Assembly: GCA_947624755.1 (NCBI GenBank)
Contig: CANQLQ010000015.1
Coordinates: forward strand, 1 to 16,629
Direction: 5' to 3'
DNA: 16,629 nt
DNA from: an uncultured Clostridia bacterium
GTDB lineage: Bacteria; Bacillota; Clostridia; Oscillospirales; Acutalibacteraceae
The first letter of the stretch is position 1; every line of letters starts with the position of its first letter. The notes beneath the pieces are model-generated. The model worked only from the letters and a program-made list of their open reading frames with translations. It ran no database searches and was not told where the DNA came from. The position numbers were made by a program, and so were the translations under genes. Shown one piece after another: positions 7,954 to 15,404 of the stretch.

Positions 7954-7982
7954 TTGACTTTTTTAAAACTATATTTTAAAAT
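7954..7982 (+). promoter_or_regulatory. Vegetative promoter of the yjjG-type gene
   Basis: TTGACT (7954-7959) and TAAAAT (7977-7982) are each one base from the sigma-A consensus and are spaced by exactly 17 bases. Transcription would start near 7989, giving a leader of about 60 bases. The -35 box begins nine bases after the end of repeat copy B. Confidence 0.72.
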
Positions 7983-8048
7983 ATTAAAGGCTGGGCAAAT
8001 ATATGCGGCTTGTACCTGCATAAATTCAAAAAAACCGGGAGCAATAAA

Positions 8049-8747
8049 ATGAAAAAATACACAACAATACTTTTCGATATGGATAATACCATTTTTGACT
8101 TTGACGAAGATGAAAGGTCATCGCTTATAAAAACTTTTAAGCAATTTGATATTCCTGCGACAAACGAGACTCTCACCGGATATTCACAAATAAACGACGC
8201 TCTTTGGAAAAGATTTGAAAAAGGCGAAATTACCAAAGAGGACATAAAAAATACCCGCTTTAAAACCTTTCTTGAAAAATTCGGATTTGTCTGCGATGCA
8301 ACACCCGGACAAATCAATGACTGCTATGCCGAGAACCTTGCCCATAGCGGCAATCTCATTGAAGGAGCTATGGAGCTTTGCATAAAGCTTAAATCTTACG
8401 GTTATAAACTTTATATCGTAACAAACGGACTCGAACGCACTCAGCTTTTCAGAATAAATAAAACCGGAATCGACAAAATTGCAGACGCAATATTTATATC
8501 GGAAACTATCGGTTATCAAAAGCCTTTGCCTCAATTTTTTGAATACGTTTTTGAAAATATCGAGGAAAAAAACAAAGAAAAAATTATTCTTATAGGAGAT
8601 TCCCTCACTTCAGACATTAAGGGCGCACTGAATGCGGGTATAGACTGTATATGGTATGACAGGAAAAATTCTGATTATACTCTTAATGACTTGCCTACTT
8701 TTAAAGTTAAAGATATAAGAGAAATTGAAAATATACTTATTGATTAA
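8049..8747 (+). CDS. yjjG: HAD-family YjjG-type pyrimidine 5'-nucleotidase
   Basis: A 232-residue cytoplasmic phosphatase of the HAD superfamily. YjjG-type enzymes dephosphorylate (non-canonical) pyrimidine nucleoside monophosphates and are thought to cleanse nucleotide pools. Motif I is FDMDNT (nucleophile D10, acid/base D12), motif II is IVTNG, motif III is the Lys of GYQKP, and motif IV is IGDSLTSDI. The helical cap (about 17-85, including NDALWKRFEKGEIT) has the YjjG look. The chosen ATG at 8049 lies seven bases after GGGAG (8037-8041); an in-frame TTG at 8010 is rejected because it predates that site. The gene has its own promoter and terminator, so it is a monocistronic unit. Another HAD phosphatase of the YfnB/YjjG group is the main alternative. 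Confidence 0.88.
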   Translation: MKKYTTILFDMDNTIFDFDEDERSSLIKTFKQFDIPATNETLTGYSQINDALWKRFEKGEITKEDIKNTRFKTFLEKFGFVCDATPGQINDCYAENLAHSGNLIEGAMELCIKLKSYGYKLYIVTNGLERTQLFRINKTGIDKIADAIFISETIGYQKPLPQFFEYVFENIEEKNKEKIILIGDSLTSDIKGALNAGIDCIWYDRKNSDYTLNDLPTFKVKDIREIENILID

Positions 8748-8800
8748 TTTCTTAATCAATTTGACGCATCGGTTACAAAAATCGGTGCGCTGCTTTTTTA
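8739..8800 (+). terminator. Double hairpin with intrinsic terminator after yjjG
   Basis: ATTGATTAA (8739-8747, including the stop codon) pairs perfectly with TTAATCAAT (8752-8760) around a four-base loop. A second stem, CGCATCGGTT (8765-8774) with AATCGGTGCG (8780-8789), has two G-U pairs and is followed by a TTTTTT run (8794-8799). The second hairpin is the terminator; the first may protect the 3' end. Confidence 0.78.
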
Positions 8801-8834
8801 TCTTAAATTTTTATCATTTATTTTAAAAAGGCTG

Positions 8835-8863
8835 TTGCGATTTTGATTAAACAGATGTATAAT
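8835..8863 (+). promoter_or_regulatory. Promoter of the PHP phosphatase and YfcC carrier unit
   Basis: TTGCGA (8835-8840) is followed after 17 bases by a perfect TATAAT (8858-8863). Transcription would begin near 8870, just before the AAAGGTG ribosome site (8881-8887). Confidence 0.7.
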
Positions 8864-8895
8864 ATACGCGATTTTTTTAAAAAGGTGCTTTTTTT

Positions 8896-9705
8896 ATGAA
8901 TTATATTCCCTGTGATTTGCATATTCATACAAATTGCTCTCTTGACGGCCATGAGACAGCGGAATCAATGTGCCAAGGCGCAATTAATAATAACGTAAAG
9001 CTTATCGCTATAACGGACCATTGTGAAATTGATGAATTTTTTCAAGAGGGCTATGACAAAATTGTTGTTGATTCTTTTAACAGCACGCAAAATTGTAAAG
9101 AGAAATTTTCGGATAAAATAAAAGTTATCTCCGGCGTCGAAATCGGTCAGCCGCTTTTTAATAAAGTGCTTGTCAATGATATATTAAAAAAACTTGACTT
9201 TGATTTTATAATGTGCTCTGTTCATCATCCTCACGGACACCTACCCGATATCAAAGAAATAGAATATGATAAGCTTGACGTTTATGAATTTATGAATGAT
9301 TATTTTTCCCAGATTGAGCAAATTGCAAAGTGGGACGGTTGTGACGTACTTGCTCATATAACCTGTCCGATGAGAAGAATACAGGGCTTTTACAAAATAG
9401 ACTTTGATTATTCAAAGATAAGCGATGCGGCCGACAGCCTTTTTGAAACTATGATAAAAAACGATGTCGCCCTTGAAATTAACACTTCGGGGCTTCGTCA
9501 GCCTATTGGTCTTACAATGCCTGACGAAAACCTTTTAAGAAGATATAAAAAGCTTGGCGGGAAATACATAACCTTAGGCTCTGACGCTCACATTTCAAGT
9601 GATATCGGAAAAGGGATAAATAATGCAGTTGAGCTTGCCAAGAAAGCGGGCTTTGACAAAATAACAACATTTTGCAAGAAAGAAAAAATAATGATTGAAA
9701 TATAA
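8896..9705 (+). CDS. PHP-domain phosphatase, histidinol-phosphatase (HisJ/HisK) family
   Basis: A 269-residue metal-dependent phosphoesterase. It shows the full PHP metal-binding set: DLHIH (7-11), ITDH (39-42), GVEIG (80-84), CSVHHPHG (107-114), LAHI (152-155) and GSDAH (228-232). This arrangement is that of HisJ/HisK histidinol-phosphate phosphatases, the penultimate-step enzymes of histidine synthesis. No other his gene is nearby, so the true substrate may be another phosphate ester. The start is the ATG eight bases after AAAGGTG. The next gene, a YfcC-family carrier, begins 18 bases after the stop, so the two are almost certainly cotranscribed from the promoter at 8835-8863. The pairing suggests linked handling of an amino acid or organic acid, but that is inference. 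Confidence 0.85.
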   Translation: MNYIPCDLHIHTNCSLDGHETAESMCQGAINNNVKLIAITDHCEIDEFFQEGYDKIVVDSFNSTQNCKEKFSDKIKVISGVEIGQPLFNKVLVNDILKKLDFDFIMCSVHHPHGHLPDIKEIEYDKLDVYEFMNDYFSQIEQIAKWDGCDVLAHITCPMRRIQGFYKIDFDYSKISDAADSLFETMIKNDVALEINTSGLRQPIGLTMPDENLLRRYKKLGGKYITLGSDAHISSDIGKGINNAVELAKKAGFDKITTFCKKEKIMIEI

Positions 9706-9723
9706 CCAAAGAGGACTAAAAAT

Positions 9724-11217
9724 ATGACGACAGACGAAAAACAAAATCAAGGCGGATTGAAAATTAACAAAAAAACGATAATAGGTATTACCGTCCTGCT
9801 TATCGCTATTATGCTTTTTGCCGGAGTTCTTACACAGATCGTTCCGACCGGCGCTTATGACACTAACCCGGACGGTTCCATAATAAACGGCACATATCAT
9901 CTTATCGACCGGGACGAGGTCGGATATAAATTTTGGAGAGTTTTTGTCTCACCGATTGAAGCGTTCATTTATTCAACTTCGGACGCAATGACAGGTGTTG
10001 CAATAATTCTTTTCATTATAGTAATCGGCGGAACATTTCTTGTGCTTGACAACAGCGGTGTTCTAAAGTATATCATGACGACCATCGTCCAAAAATTCGG
10101 AAAGAAAAAGTATGCGCTTCTTGCGGTCATGACGCTTGCGTGTATGTCTCTTAGTTCATTTGCCGGTATTCTTGAAGAGTCGGTAACGCTTGTTCCTCTC
10201 GCCGTTGCGATTTCTCTTTCTCTCGGCTGGGACAGCTTTGTCGGGCTTGGTTTCAGCCTTATTTCCGTAGCTTTCGGATATACCGCCGCCACCTTCAACC
10301 CGTTCAACGTAGGACTTGTTCAGTCTATGGCAGGACTTCCGATGTTTTCGGGACTTCTCTTCCGGCTTCTTGTTTTCGCTGTTGTTTATGGCGTTCTTGT
10401 CGGTTTTCTTATTAATTATGCAAAGAAGATTGAAAAAAATCCGAAAAAATCGCTTTGCTATGAAACCGATATCGAACTTAGAAAAAGATTTCTTGACGAA
10501 GACGAAACAAGAAAAGCTCTTGAAAATCCGAATTTAGGTAAAGCTACAAAAGCTTTCGTAGGCGCGATCGGCGGCGTTTTCATTATAACTATACTTTGCT
10601 TTATTGCTCAAAGATTAATTACAAACAGCTCCATATCCGACATTATCAGCTATCTTCCTATGGTTTCAATGGCAATTTTGTTTACAGTCGGCGGACTTCG
10701 TGCCGGATATATTTCGGGAATAAGAGGCAAAAAGCTTGCAAAAGGTTTTAAAGACGGCGCACTTGCAATTCTGCCCGCCGCACCCCTTATAATTTTTATA
10801 ATCAGTATTACATATATTCTCAAAACCGGACAGATAATTGACACCCTTCTTTATCAAATCTATGAACATATCCAGTCTTTCGGTCCGTATACCTCAATAA
10901 TTATGATTTTTATTGTAATATGTATTTTTGAGTTTTTTATCGGAAGCGGAACAGCTAAAGCATTTCTTCTTATGCCGCTTCTTATCCCTCTTGTTGATAT
11001 GCTTTCAATTGAAAGACAAAGTCTTGTACTTGCATTTTGTCTCAGTGACGGATTTTGCAATATTCTCTTCCCAACGAGCGGAATTATGATTATTGCAATC
11101 GGTCTTGTCAATATCTCATACGGAAAATATATGCGCTTTACTTGGAAACTTTTTACCCTTGAATTTGCGGCAGGTATTCTTCTTATGATGCTTGCGGTCT
11201 TGATTGGATACAAATAA
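9724..11217 (+). CDS. YfcC/DcuC-family membrane carrier
   Basis: A 497-residue integral membrane protein of the YfcC family, in the DcuC/anaerobic C4-dicarboxylate and basic amino acid carrier group. An early helix (about 19-40) is followed by IVPTGAYDTNPDGS, a family hallmark with an extracellular loop (about 45-70). Ten or more further hydrophobic segments span the rest, with a charged cytoplasmic loop around 230-270. Other conserved-looking stretches are GFSLISVAFGYTAATFNPFN (about 177-196) and the C-terminal SDGFCNILFPTSG. The ribosome site GAGG (9711-9714) is well placed before the ATG. Substrate cannot be deduced: family members include putative arginine/ornithine or dicarboxylate exchangers. 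Cotranscribed with the PHP phosphatase. Downstream, a strong hairpin at 11246-11299 may end this transcript. Confidence 0.88.
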   Translation: MTTDEKQNQGGLKINKKTIIGITVLLIAIMLFAGVLTQIVPTGAYDTNPDGSIINGTYHLIDRDEVGYKFWRVFVSPIEAFIYSTSDAMTGVAIILFIIVIGGTFLVLDNSGVLKYIMTTIVQKFGKKKYALLAVMTLACMSLSSFAGILEESVTLVPLAVAISLSLGWDSFVGLGFSLISVAFGYTAATFNPFNVGLVQSMAGLPMFSGLLFRLLVFAVVYGVLVGFLINYAKKIEKNPKKSLCYETDIELRKRFLDEDETRKALENPNLGKATKAFVGAIGGVFIITILCFIAQRLITNSSISDIISYLPMVSMAILFTVGGLRAGYISGIRGKKLAKGFKDGALAILPAAPLIIFIISITYILKTGQIIDTLLYQIYEHIQSFGPYTSIIMIFIVICIFEFFIGSGTAKAFLLMPLLIPLVDMLSIERQSLVLAFCLSDGFCNILFPTSGIMIIAIGLVNISYGKYMRFTWKLFTLEFAAGILLMMLAVLIGYK

Positions 11218-11245
11218 TAAACAGGCGTTTTATAAAATGAATAAA

Positions 11246-11299
11246 AAACCTTCCATATCACACACTAAAAACGGTGATGGTATGGAAGGTTTGCTTTTT
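11246..11299 (+). terminator. Terminator-like hairpin overlapping the plsY start
   Basis: AAACCTTCCATA (11246-11257) pairs perfectly over 12 bp with TATGGAAGGTTT (11281-11292). An inner stem, TCAC (11258-11261) with GTGA (11274-11277), adds four pairs with a three-base bulge. After GC, a TTTTT run follows (11295-11299). The structure lies 28 bases after the carrier stop. It contains the plsY ATG (11282-11284) in its 3' arm, and the only Shine-Dalgarno-like sequence (GGTGAT) is in the inner stem and bulge. It could terminate the carrier transcript, attenuate plsY, or both. Confidence 0.7.
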
Positions 11300-11857
11300 G
11301 TTATTATAGGATATTTTTTCGGCTGTTTTCAAAGTGCATATATTATTTCAAAGCTGCTTTACAAAACCGATATAAGAACTCTCGGCTCCGGCAATGCGGG
11401 TACATCAAACGCTTTACGCGTTTATGGAAAAAGGACTGCGCTTCTTGTATTGTTTTGCGATATGATGAAAACGATAATCGCCTGTATTCTGTGTGTTCTT
11501 ATTGCAGGAAAAACAGATTCCCTTGTCGCAATATCGCTTGCAAGCCTCGGTGTGGCGGCAGGTCACAACTTCCCTTTTTGGCTGAGATTCAAAGGCGGAA
11601 AAGGTGTTGCCGTTGCTGTTGCGGCCATGCTTGTTTTAGATGTCAGAATATTTTTGATTTCTCTTGTAATGGCAGGAGTGTTCTCGTTTTTCACAAAATC
11701 GCTTACTTACGGTTCATACACCTATGCCGTTATGATGTTTGTAAGCTGTGCGGTTTTCGGTTATGAAGCTATTATTGTCGCCTCGGTTCTTTTGCAAAGC
11801 GTAATGATATGGGTCTTACACTTTAAAAGGACTGCACCTTTGAAAAGTACGATTTAG
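11282..11857 (+). CDS. plsY: Glycerol-3-phosphate acyltransferase PlsY
   Basis: A 191-residue membrane protein that transfers the acyl group of acyl-phosphate to glycerol-3-phosphate, the first step of phospholipid synthesis. Motif 1 is GSGNAGTSNALRVYGK (35-50) and motif 2 is AGHNFPFWLRFKGGKG (93-108), which together identify PlsY. About five hydrophobic segments are visible. The usual C-terminal motif 3 (an RxNIxRLxxGxE-like stretch) is not recognisable: the protein ends LHFKRTAPLKSTI, shorter than family members I know. Its TAG stop lies in a TTAGGAAGCT next to repeat copy C. The start MEGLLFVIIGYFFG matches the family's usual N-terminus. Upstream in-frame starts (11204, 11237) would add an untypical leader and are rejected. 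The gene may be a second, partly degraded plsY, or a functional one with an unusual tail. Confidence 0.85.
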   Translation: MEGLLFVIIGYFFGCFQSAYIISKLLYKTDIRTLGSGNAGTSNALRVYGKRTALLVLFCDMMKTIIACILCVLIAGKTDSLVAISLASLGVAAGHNFPFWLRFKGGKGVAVAVAAMLVLDVRIFLISLVMAGVFSFFTKSLTYGSYTYAVMMFVSCAVFGYEAIIVASVLLQSVMIWVLHFKRTAPLKSTI

Positions 11858-11867
11858 GAAGCTATAT

Positions 11868-11900
11868 TAAGGAAGCTCTGATTAAATCAGAGCTTCCTCA
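11868..11900. repeat. Palindromic dispersed element, copy C (ends only)
   Basis: AGGAAGCTCTGATT (11870-11883) and AATCAGAGCTTCCT (11885-11898) form a perfect 14-bp inverted repeat around one base. They are the two conserved ends of the family joined without an interior. A truncated direct copy of the outer end, TTAGGAAGCT (11854-11863), precedes it and contains the plsY stop. It lies between the convergent plsY and GH13 genes. No U-run follows on either strand, so it is not a typical terminator. Confidence 0.75.
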
Positions 11901-11906
11901 GTCAAA

Positions 11907-13574
11907 TCACTTTAAGAAATAAACTCTTGTTTCATACGGTCTTGTCATAAAGCCGTTGTGAATAACAGGATTATCCTCATAGTTGTATAAAACAAGTTCA
12001 GCCTTTTCCAAATCGAAGTCCTTAGGCGCTGTGAAAGGCATATCCCCTTCAGAGAAAGAATTGATAACAAGAAGCTTTTGTCCTTTATAGCTTCTTACAT
12101 AAGCAAACAGTTTCCTTTGAGTTTTGAGAAGCTCAAAGTCACCGTATTTAACAATGTCGTTTTCTTTTCTGAACTTAAGAATTTTTCTGTAATAATTGAG
12201 AATTGAATTTGGATCATTTTCAGCCTGTTCGACATTGATAGACTTATAATTCGGGTTGACTTCAAACCACGGCTCTTGCGCCGATGTGAAACCTGCGTTC
12301 TTTTCTGCGCTCCATTGCATCGGAGTTCTTGCGTTGTCGCGCGAAGCGTACATACAGAATTTCATTGTAATTTTGTCGCTTATGCCAAATTTGCGAAACA
12401 GCTTATATGTATTGATAGATGAAACGTCTTTGTATCTGTCAATTGTCGGTAAATTTGCGTTGAGCATACCGATTTCCTGTCCCTGATAAATAAACGGTGT
12501 GCCGCTTTGTAATATATACATAGTCGCAAGCATTTTACCGCTTTCAACTCTGTATTTTTCGCTGCCGTAACGGCTGATAATTCTCGGCTGGTCGTGATTT
12601 TCAATATAAAGGGCATTCCATGCTTTGCCGTAAAGATCCTTTTGCCAACGTGCATAAACCTTTTTGAGCTTACCCGGATTAAAGGGAGTTCTTATCCAGT
12701 TGGTTATGATATTATCAGCGCTCATATGTTCAAAGTGGAACATCATATTAAGAAGCTGACCGTCCCCCTCTTTGATGAACCGTAAAGCCCGTTTGGTAGT
12801 CATCATCGGAGCTTCACCAACGGTAAAGCAGTCATATTCATCAAGCACATCTTTAAATTCACGAAGATATTCGCGAAGATGCGGACCGTTCATATAATGT
12901 TCGATGCCCGTTGCTGTAGGAAGCGGGAAACCGTTGGGCAGACCTTCTTTTTTTGATATAAAGGTTATTACGTCCTCTCTGAAGCCGTCAACACCCATAT
13001 CAAGCCAGAAACGCATAATGCTCTTGACTTCTTCACGAACCTTTGGATTATCCATATTAAGGTCAGGCTGTTCTTTTGCAAAAACGTGAAGATAATATTT
13101 GTCAAGCTCCTTGCAATATTCCCATGCTTTTCCCTGGAAAGTTGAAAGCCAGTTATTGGGTTCTTTTCCGGGTTTTCTGCCTTTTCTCCAAATATAATAA
13201 TTGTGATAGGGATTATCTTCGCTCTTTTTACTTTCAAGGAACCACTTGTGCTGGTCGGAAGTATGGTTTACAACAAGGTCCATAATAACCTTTAAACCGC
13301 GTTTGTGCGCTTCGTCAAGAAGCGTCTTAAATTCCTCAAGTGTGCCGTAATCTTTTGAAATGTCCTTATAATCGGCAATATCATAGCCATAGTCAGCATT
13401 CGGAGACGGATAAAGCGGTGAAAACCAAATAGCATCAACTCCTATGCTTTTAATGTAATCAAGCTTTGAAATAATACCTTTAAGATCCCCTATTCCGTCG
13501 CCGTTGCCGTCACAAAAGCTTCTCGGCCAGATTTGATAAACGGACATTTCCTTATACCATTTTTTGTTTTCCAT
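11907..13574 (-). CDS. malL: GH13 oligo-1,6-glucosidase / alpha-glucosidase
   Basis: A 555-residue cytoplasmic enzyme that hydrolyses the non-reducing alpha-glucosyl end of isomalto-oligosaccharides and similar sugars. All GH13 regions are present: DLVVNH (99-104), DGFREDVI (nucleophile D201), VGEAP (acid/base E254) and IENHD (D328). The Val after the nucleophile Asp is the residue typical of alpha-1,6-active isomaltases; alpha-1,4-active maltases usually have Thr. FREDV has Glu where FRMDV is more common. The length is normal for the family and there is no signal peptide. The start is supported by AAAGGG eight bases upstream. It lies downstream of the GPH symporter on the same strand, separated by repeat copy D and a hairpin, and fits as the intracellular hydrolase for the imported sugar. 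Specificity for sucrose or trehalose-phosphate is less likely. Confidence 0.92.
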   Translation of the reverse strand: MENKKWYKEMSVYQIWPRSFCDGNGDGIGDLKGIISKLDYIKSIGVDAIWFSPLYPSPNADYGYDIADYKDISKDYGTLEEFKTLLDEAHKRGLKVIMDLVVNHTSDQHKWFLESKKSEDNPYHNYYIWRKGRKPGKEPNNWLSTFQGKAWEYCKELDKYYLHVFAKEQPDLNMDNPKVREEVKSIMRFWLDMGVDGFREDVITFISKKEGLPNGFPLPTATGIEHYMNGPHLREYLREFKDVLDEYDCFTVGEAPMMTTKRALRFIKEGDGQLLNMMFHFEHMSADNIITNWIRTPFNPGKLKKVYARWQKDLYGKAWNALYIENHDQPRIISRYGSEKYRVESGKMLATMYILQSGTPFIYQGQEIGMLNANLPTIDRYKDVSSINTYKLFRKFGISDKITMKFCMYASRDNARTPMQWSAEKNAGFTSAQEPWFEVNPNYKSINVEQAENDPNSILNYYRKILKFRKENDIVKYGDFELLKTQRKLFAYVRSYKGQKLLVINSFSEGDMPFTAPKDFDLEKAELVLYNYEDNPVIHNGFMTRPYETRVYFLK

Positions 13575-13610
13575 TCGTATTTCCCTTTCTTAAATTAAGA
13601 TATATGCAAA

Positions 13611-13633
13611 CTGCCCCGCTTGAAGCAGGGCAG
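13611..13633 (-). terminator. GC-rich hairpin between symporter and GH13 genes
   Basis: On the minus strand CTGCCCTGC pairs with GCGGGGCAG (one G-U pair) around TTCAA, giving a nine-pair stem. It is followed only by TTTGCATAT, a weak U-run. It could be a partial terminator after the symporter gene, lowering or separating GH13 expression, or a transcript-end stabiliser. The rest of 13575-13830 contains repeat copy D and no gene. Confidence 0.5.
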
Positions 13634-13668
13634 AAATTTACTTTTGTAAAGCTCAAGCGCCTGTTTAT

Positions 13669-13763
13669 TTAAGGAATCACCGATCAATACAAGCTACCCT
13701 GCGGGCGATGCCCACCGCCATGCGTGCAAATCTGAGCATTAGATTTAATCAGAGCTTCCCTAA
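13669..13763 (+). repeat. Palindromic dispersed element, copy D (95 bp)
   Basis: It begins TTAAGGAATCACCGATCAAT (13669-13688) and ends GATTTAATCAGAGCTTCCC (13742-13760, then TAA), matching the family ends. Its first half, including AATACAAGCTACCCT, is nearly identical to copy A read on the minus strand. The interior is GC-rich and contains GGGCGATGCCC (an inverted GGGC/GCCC). It separates the symporter from the GH13 gene within what would otherwise be one operon. Confidence 0.75.
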
Positions 13764-13830
13764 TATCTGCCGATAAATCAAAATTTAAAATTTACCGCTT
13801 TGGTTTTAACAAAGTCGAACCAAACAGACA

Positions 13831-15315
13831 TTATTTAGCGTTTCTCGCTTCAATCTCAGCGACCATTTCCTTCTGTCTCTTTTCAGTAAGTGTGTAGAAG
13901 AACATCGGTACTGCACAGGCGAACATACTGATAACGCCCGAAAGAACAAGAAGATTCCAAAGAAGAGTCGGATTCTGAATATAAACACCGTCCTGGGCGG
14001 CCGGGTTAATACCTGCCCAGCTATATGAAAATACGCCGATGAATGCGCCGACAGCCATACCGATTTTGTTAATAAGAGTTTGCATTGCAAAGCAGATGCC
14101 TTCGCCTCTTTCGCCTGTTTTCCATTCAAGATAATCAACGGTATCACCTATCATAGCATAGGTCATAATGTTGTTGATACCCTGAGGAATACCGAGAAGA
14201 ACAAGACCTACCGCGCATACAACAAGCTTCCACGGTGCATCGTAACCGACGAAATACATTATAAGCATTACAAGTCCGCCAAAAAGATGGACGAAAATGT
14301 ATGTATATTTCTTTGTGAACTTCTTTGAAAGAAGCGGAACAAGAATTGAAGCTACTGCGCCGCCGGGAACAACAAGAAGAGTTATAAGGCTGTAAAGGCC
14401 TTCATTGTTAAGAACATACTTTGCGAAATAAAGACCGCCGGTATATGTATAAACCATTCTTGCACCGCCGAGAATACCGGAGATAACTATAAGAAGGAGT
14501 TCCTTATTCTTGAAAAGGAGTTTAAGGTTGTGACCGAGTGACGGCGGATTATCTGTCGTGGTAAAGCGTTCCTTGGTATTTTTGAAGCCATAGAAGAACA
14601 TCGGCATTGCGGCAGCTACGAGAACAACAGCGCAAATAAAGTATGTCCATTTAAGAGTGTTTGCATTTGCGTCAATATACTGAGTAAGAACAAGACCGTC
14701 TTCGCCTTTATATTTGGCGGTAACAGCGCTTGTGATAATCGGAACGATAACTGTAACTGCACCGGCGCCTATTATGCAGACAAGACGGGCAACGGTAAGG
14801 ATATTACCGCGCGTTTCCGTGTTATTGGTAAGACAGGTTGAAAGTCCCCAATACGGAACATCGGCAATTGTGTAAACAACAGACCATATTACATAAACAA
14901 CAGCAATAATGACGAATGTTTTAATACTTTTTGCCTGGAAGAACGGACAGAAGCAAATTATTGTTGTAATACCGATAGGTATAGCCATCCATTTAAGGTA
15001 GGGACGGCATTTGCCCCATTTTGTACGGGTTCTGTCAACGATACTTCCCATAATCGGGTCGTTGAAAGCGTCAAAAATACGAGTGCCGAGCATTAAGAAT
15101 GCAACAGCCATTGAGCCTTTAACTGCGCCGATTTTTACATCGTCGGCACCAAATAAAAGAGCATCTGTCATAAAAATGGTAAGATATGAACCAATAATGG
15201 TACATATGAAGTTTTGACCGAAACCGGCCACGCTGTATGCAATAGCTTCTTTTGGCTGAACACCGTCGCCCGGTTTAGTGCCGAAAAGCTTATGCAACAT
15301 AGATTGAATATCCAT
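13831..15315 (-). CDS. GPH-family (MelB-like) sugar:cation symporter
   Basis: A 494-residue major-facilitator protein of the glycoside-pentoside-hexuronide:cation symporter family, importing oligosaccharides with Na+ or H+. Twelve hydrophobic segments are apparent. The N-terminal half contains TRIFDAFNDPIMGSIVDRTR (78-97) followed by TKWGKCRPYL (98-107), the family signature. D82 and D86 correspond in position to the helix-2 Asp pair that binds the cation in MelB. The central cytoplasmic loop (TKERFTTTDNPPSLG) and the second-half YLEWKTGERGEG segment are also typical. The start is supported by AAAGGAGAAGG just upstream. The GH13 gene downstream suggests the cargo is an alpha-glucoside such as isomaltose or maltose. 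No catabolite-repression site or clean promoter was found in 15316-15404. Confidence 0.92.
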   Translation of the reverse strand: MDIQSMLHKLFGTKPGDGVQPKEAIAYSVAGFGQNFICTIIGSYLTIFMTDALLFGADDVKIGAVKGSMAVAFLMLGTRIFDAFNDPIMGSIVDRTRTKWGKCRPYLKWMAIPIGITTIICFCPFFQAKSIKTFVIIAVVYVIWSVVYTIADVPYWGLSTCLTNNTETRGNILTVARLVCIIGAGAVTVIVPIITSAVTAKYKGEDGLVLTQYIDANANTLKWTYFICAVVLVAAAMPMFFYGFKNTKERFTTTDNPPSLGHNLKLLFKNKELLLIVISGILGGARMVYTYTGGLYFAKYVLNNEGLYSLITLLVVPGGAVASILVPLLSKKFTKKYTYIFVHLFGGLVMLIMYFVGYDAPWKLVVCAVGLVLLGIPQGINNIMTYAMIGDTVDYLEWKTGERGEGICFAMQTLINKIGMAVGAFIGVFSYSWAGINPAAQDGVYIQNPTLLWNLLVLSGVISMFACAVPMFFYTLTEKRQKEMVAEIEARNAK

Positions 15316-15404
15316 TCGTTACCTTCTCCTTTGGGATACTAATTTATTATGATAAGATAAAAAATCTTAAAATAACCAAAATTTAGCGACTTAAAAAAGC
15401 CGCC

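Noticed and set aside
7782..8021. 79-codon open frame on the minus strand across repeat copy B
   Set aside because: It starts within the leader of the plus-strand yjjG-type gene and ends in the repeat; composition and context are those of a repeat, not a gene.
11868..11900. Copy C palindrome as a bidirectional terminator for plsY and GH13
   Set aside because: The stem is strong but no U-run follows on either strand, and the same ends recur in other elements, so it is classed as a repeat.
15316..15404. Catabolite-responsive element or clear promoter for the GPH symporter
   Set aside because: No sequence close to the cre consensus was found; the candidate CATAAT (15346-15351 on the minus strand) has no -35 box at a suitable distance.
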